Source: a bacterium
Lineage (GTDB): Bacteria > B130-G9
Assembly: GCA_021160245.1 (NCBI GenBank)
Contig: JAGHCW010000019.1
Location: forward strand, 1-9,501
DNA: 9,501 nt
Reading direction: 5' to 3'
In this document: in pieces, positions 7,260-9,501 of the stretch
Position numbering within the stretch: position 1 is the stretch's first letter
Layout: each line of letters begins with the position of its first letter
Notes under the pieces: generated by a model
Databases searched by the model: none
The model's input: only the letters and a program-made list of their open reading frames with translations
Told to the model about the DNA's origin: nothing
Program-made: the position numbers and the translations under genes

Positions 7260-8447
7260 CTAGACGAATACGATCTCCTCTTTAAGAGGCGTGAGGTTCT
7301 CGCAGCTATTCTCCCCGACGATGTAGGTATTCTCCAGCCCAACTCCACCGAGCGCCTCGAAGAAGAACTTCGGCTCGACGGCCAGAACGTGCGAGGGGAT
7401 GAGCTCCATATCCGACCGGCCGGCAAGCACAGGTAGTTCATCAACCTCAAGCCCTATCCCATGGCCGACAAATCCCACGTTGCTCCCGGGAACGCCCATG
7501 AATCCCAACTTGAAAGGGGAACTCTCCGCAATCGACATCGCGGCCATATATACATCAGCAGTGTTAATACCCGCTTTCAGCATGGATTCGACCTTGTGGA
7601 TGATCTCCCGCGCGACGTTGTGTGCGTCTTTCAATTCATCGCTTAAACCGTCTATGGCGAAGACCCTCGTGAGGTCCACGTGATAGCCGCCGTAGCCGAT
7701 TACAAGGTCAACCATGATTGGCTCTTTTGGCATTATGCTCTTGTCTCCCGCCCCGATAGGCATCGCCGGCGACTGGCCTTGTGACCCAACCGGTCCATCG
7801 AAGAAAGACGTTATGCAGGCGCTAGCGCCAGAGACGATGGGGTCCGTGAATGAATTGGCTATCCACCTTCTTATCCTGAAGGCCCCCTGATGGCCGGCGA
7901 GGCGCGACGCTCTTTGGATTTCGGCTGCGAGCTCAAACTCGGCCATGCCCGGTCGGATCATCCCGGGTATCTGGTTGAAGACTTCACATGCAATCTCGCC
8001 AGTCTTTCTCAACATGCTCTTCTCATAGTCTGTCTTAACGGCGCGGCACATCAAGATGAGCTTGGAGACGTCCACGAAGTCGGCTTGAGGAAAGTGCTTC
8101 TTGAGCCTCTCAAAGACGCCTACCGGCAGAACATCCTTCTCAATTCCGACGACGGAGCCAAGCTCGATGCCTGCTTCCGAAACCAGTGATGGAAGCTCGG
8201 AGTATCTATTGAGTCGAACCACCTTTCCAAACGAGACCTCGGCCTCGGCTCGCGCAAAACTCCTGCGAACAAAGACTGCCGGCTCCCCCTCGGAGGGCAC
8301 GCACAGCACGCCGTCCTGAACGGCGCCGGACAAATAGAACATGTCCGCGCCCTGAAGTATAAACGTCGAATCAATCGAATTTGCTCTTAAGAGCTCTTGG
8401 AATCTGGACACATGTGCCCGAATCTCATCACGCGGAACGTTTTCCAT
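7260..8447 (-). CDS. M24 family (Xaa-Pro aminopeptidase-like) metallopeptidase homologue (395 aa)
   Basis: An N-terminal creatinase/prolidase-type domain (about residues 5-130) is followed by the pita-bread catalytic domain (about 135-395). The five M24 dinuclear metal ligands are all present: Asp247 and Asp258 in MVDLVIGYGGYHVDLTRVF, His329 in VGHGIGLEVDELP, Glu358 in AVEPKFFF and Glu372 in GVGLENTY. Two accessory histidines of classic aminopeptidase P seem replaced. The position seven after His329 is Asp336, and the region CITSFFDGP (211-219), where the other His would fall, has none. This matches an uncharacterised M24 subgroup rather than textbook PepP/PepQ. The frame stays open upstream to 8582, but ATG 8447 has GAGGAGGA directly before it and begins the conserved domain, so I start there. 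It is the first gene of a likely two-gene unit with the ATP-grasp ligase. Cytoplasmic; no signal peptide. Confidence 0.93.
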   Translation of the reverse strand: MENVPRDEIRAHVSRFQELLRANSIDSTFILQGADMFYLSGAVQDGVLCVPSEGEPAVFVRRSFARAEAEVSFGKVVRLNRYSELPSLVSEAGIELGSVVGIEKDVLPVGVFERLKKHFPQADFVDVSKLILMCRAVKTDYEKSMLRKTGEIACEVFNQIPGMIRPGMAEFELAAEIQRASRLAGHQGAFRIRRWIANSFTDPIVSGASACITSFFDGPVGSQGQSPAMPIGAGDKSIMPKEPIMVDLVIGYGGYHVDLTRVFAIDGLSDELKDAHNVAREIIHKVESMLKAGINTADVYMAAMSIAESSPFKLGFMGVPGSNVGFVGHGIGLEVDELPVLAGRSDMELIPSHVLAVEPKFFFEALGGVGLENTYIVGENSCENLTPLKEEIVFV

Positions 8448-8450
8448 AAA

Positions 8451-8458
8451 TCCTCCTC
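8451..8458 (-). promoter_or_regulatory. Ribosome-binding site that fixes the M24 gene start
   Basis: On the minus strand GAGGAGGA lies 3 bases before ATG 8447, a near-perfect anti-16S match. It argues against the longer frame starting at 8582, whose first 45 codons show no domain similarity. Confidence 0.8.
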
Positions 8459-8511
8459 GGAACGGTCGATCATAAGCAGTCAATCTGGTTGAGACTCTAA
8501 GCAATAGAATC

Positions 8512-8528
8512 AAAAGCTCAAAGCTTTT
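8512..8528. repeat. Short inverted repeat AAAAGCT-CAA-AGCTTTT
   Basis: Perfect 7-bp arms (8512-8518 and 8522-8528) enclose a 3-base loop in the leader region of the M24 gene. The stem holds only two G-C pairs, so it is a weak hairpin. It may be an operator-like site or chance; it is not a convincing terminator. Confidence 0.2.
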
Positions 8529-8692
8529 CGGGTAATCAAGAAGCCTTCCCAATTCCGAGCTAGCCAACTGCTCCGGCGTCAAAGACCTCTCCGATAGCGG
8601 CGCTAGATTGATTTAGAACGAGATCGATTGTCTCCCCAGATTCCATAAATCTCGATGATGACTTGACATTCCGGTTCGTATGCTCCACCTTA

Positions 8693-8710
8693 TGACTGAC
8701 GGGTCAGTCA
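8693..8710. promoter_or_regulatory. Perfect palindrome, probable TetR operator
   Basis: TGACTGAC-GG-GTCAGTCA is an exact 8-bp inverted repeat with a 2-bp spacer. It ends 26 bp before the TetR-family start codon, in the gap between the divergent M24 and TetR genes. TetR-family dimers typically bind such short-spaced palindromes and repress their own promoter. A TTGACA hexamer at 8663-8668 lies upstream and AT-rich TAATAA at 8714-8719 lies downstream. The site would overlap most plausible promoters for the rightward operon. It is 246 bp from the M24 start, so control of that gene is less certain. Confidence 0.7.
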
Positions 8711-8736
8711 GAATAATAACTAATCCATGGTGAATC

Positions 8737-9360
8737 GTGGCTGAGCAAAAACAACGAGGCAGGCCGAGGTTGAATCCCGACGCCCGAAGAAGCCAGATAC
8801 TGGACATGGCAACGAGAGTCTTTTCCGAAAGCGGATATGGGGGCTCCGACATGCAGGGGATTGCGGATGCGCTGGGGATAGCCAAGGGGACAATCTACCT
8901 CTATTTCAATAGCAAGAAGGAACTATTTTTAGCGGCAACTCTGCGGGCAATTGAGAATCTTGCCAACACCATCAAGAGAGAGGTCAAGACTGCGTCGGGG
9001 CCGCTTGAGAAGATAAGGGCCATCATAGGGGCCCATTTGCGCTTCTCTAGCGAGAACCGAGATCTGGCGGAGATCATAGCGCGAGAGCGAGGGGAGTTTC
9101 TTGCCCATGCGGAGGAGACCTACTACAAAGTCTTCTCAGAAAATACAAAGTATTTGGAGGAGATACTCCGCTACGGCATAACCGATGGTATTTTTCGAGA
9201 TACTGACGTCGAACAGACAACGGCCATTCTTGCGAATCTGCTCGCCGGCACGATCTTCACACACACCTTGAGACAAGGGAGGAATGAGACTGGCCCTTCC
9301 ACTGACGCGATAACAGATTTTCTTTTGAATAGCATTCTTTACGAGAGGAATATACTGTGA
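8737..9360 (+). CDS. TetR/AcrR family transcriptional repressor
   Basis: This 207-residue regulator has the classic TetR N-terminal DNA-binding domain (about 16-65). The pattern is R-x-x-I-L-x-x-A-x-x-V-F, then SGYGGSDMQGIADALGIAKG, with recognition-helix residues G-T-I-Y-L-Y-F and then K-K-E-L-F. A basic RGRPR tail precedes it. Residues about 75-200 form the all-helical ligand-binding and dimer domain, whose ligand cannot be inferred. An in-frame TGA at 8731 forces the start to GTG 8737. The ribosome-binding site is weak (GGTGA 3 bases upstream). The stop codon overlaps the next start in GTGA (9357-9360), so the regulator and radical SAM protein are translationally coupled. Autoregulation through the palindrome at 8693-8710 is likely. 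Length and fold are normal. Confidence 0.95.
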   Translation: MAEQKQRGRPRLNPDARRSQILDMATRVFSESGYGGSDMQGIADALGIAKGTIYLYFNSKKELFLAATLRAIENLANTIKREVKTASGPLEKIRAIIGAHLRFSSENRDLAEIIARERGEFLAHAEETYYKVFSENTKYLEEILRYGITDGIFRDTDVEQTTAILANLLAGTIFTHTLRQGRNETGPSTDAITDFLLNSILYERNIL

Positions 9361-9501
9361 AAATACTCTTGGTTTATCCAAAATGCCCCGATACATTCTG
9401 GGGCTTCAAGCATGCTCTGAAGTTCATCTCCAAGAAGGCAGCTCAGCCTCCTCTGGGCTTGCTGACCGTTGCGGCCATGCTCCCGAATAATTGGGAGAAG
9501 A
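9357..9501 (+). CDS. B12-binding radical SAM protein, N-terminal fragment (continues beyond the window)
   Basis: Only 48 codons are in the window, from GTG 9357, with AGAGGAA at 9344-9350 as ribosome-binding site (6-base spacing). The segment begins with KILLVYPKCPDTFWGFKHAL and includes PPLGLLTVAAMLP at about residues 32-44. This is the characteristic start of cobalamin-binding radical SAM proteins of the HpnP/DUF4070-like group, where the first strand and the 'PPLGLL..AA.LP' helix belong to the B12-binding Rossmann domain. The CxxxCxxC cluster motif would lie outside the window. The reaction (often methylation or another radical rearrangement) is unknown. It overlaps the TetR gene by 4 bases, so it is the regulator's most likely target. 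Confidence 0.85.
   Translation, partial: MKILLVYPKCPDTFWGFKHALKFISKKAAQPPLGLLTVAAMLPNNWEK

Noticed and set aside
8448-8582. N-terminal extension of the M24 protein to ATG 8582
   Set aside because: An excellent ribosome-binding site directly precedes ATG 8447, and the extra 45 residues do not resemble M24 N-termini. This stretch is better read as leader DNA.

Overview
The window looks like a chromosomal segment of a diderm, probably anaerobic bacterium. A predicted outer-membrane barrel and a lipoprotein point to two membranes. A two-cluster [4Fe-4S] DUF362 protein and a cobalamin-binding radical SAM protein suggest anaerobic metabolism. Base composition is moderate. The gene content would fit Desulfobacterota or an uncultivated candidate phylum, but I cannot place it further from sequence alone. 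There is no rRNA, tRNA, CRISPR array, insertion sequence or phage gene that I can see.

Layout. Positions 1-4058 hold a cell-envelope pair on the minus strand: a small outer-membrane beta-barrel protein (3285-4058), then a very long lipoprotein (1-3200, running off the left edge). The lipoprotein is built of tandem Cys-containing Ig-like repeats. A near-consensus sigma-70 promoter about 270 bp upstream of the barrel gene implies a long leader. Across a 503-bp intergenic region on the plus strand lies a DUF362 ferredoxin-domain protein (4562-5692). Next comes a hicBA-type toxin-antitoxin remnant (5744-6158). Its HicA gene is recognisable from end to end but broken by a one-base frameshift in a run of four G.

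Positions 6218-8447 hold a minus-strand pair: an M24 'pita-bread' metallopeptidase homologue followed 52 bp later by an ATP-grasp ligase. Both are absent from the usual named pathways, and the pairing of peptide hydrolysis with carboxylate-amine ligation is suggestive. From 8737 a TetR-family repressor reads rightward and is translationally coupled (GTGA overlap) to a B12-binding radical SAM protein that is cut by the right edge. A perfect 8-2-8 palindrome just upstream of the repressor is its probable operator.

How the parts fit. The barrel and repeat lipoprotein probably act together at the cell surface. The TetR/radical SAM unit is a self-regulated module. The M24/ATP-grasp pair is a separate transcription unit divergent from it. 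The toxin-antitoxin fragment is a decaying or mis-sequenced accessory element between housekeeping-like genes. The most distinctive items are the regular Cys-bearing repeats of the lipoprotein, the frameshifted HicA, the M24 protein that keeps all metal ligands but appears to lack both accessory catalytic histidines, and the palindrome in front of the TetR/radical SAM operon.
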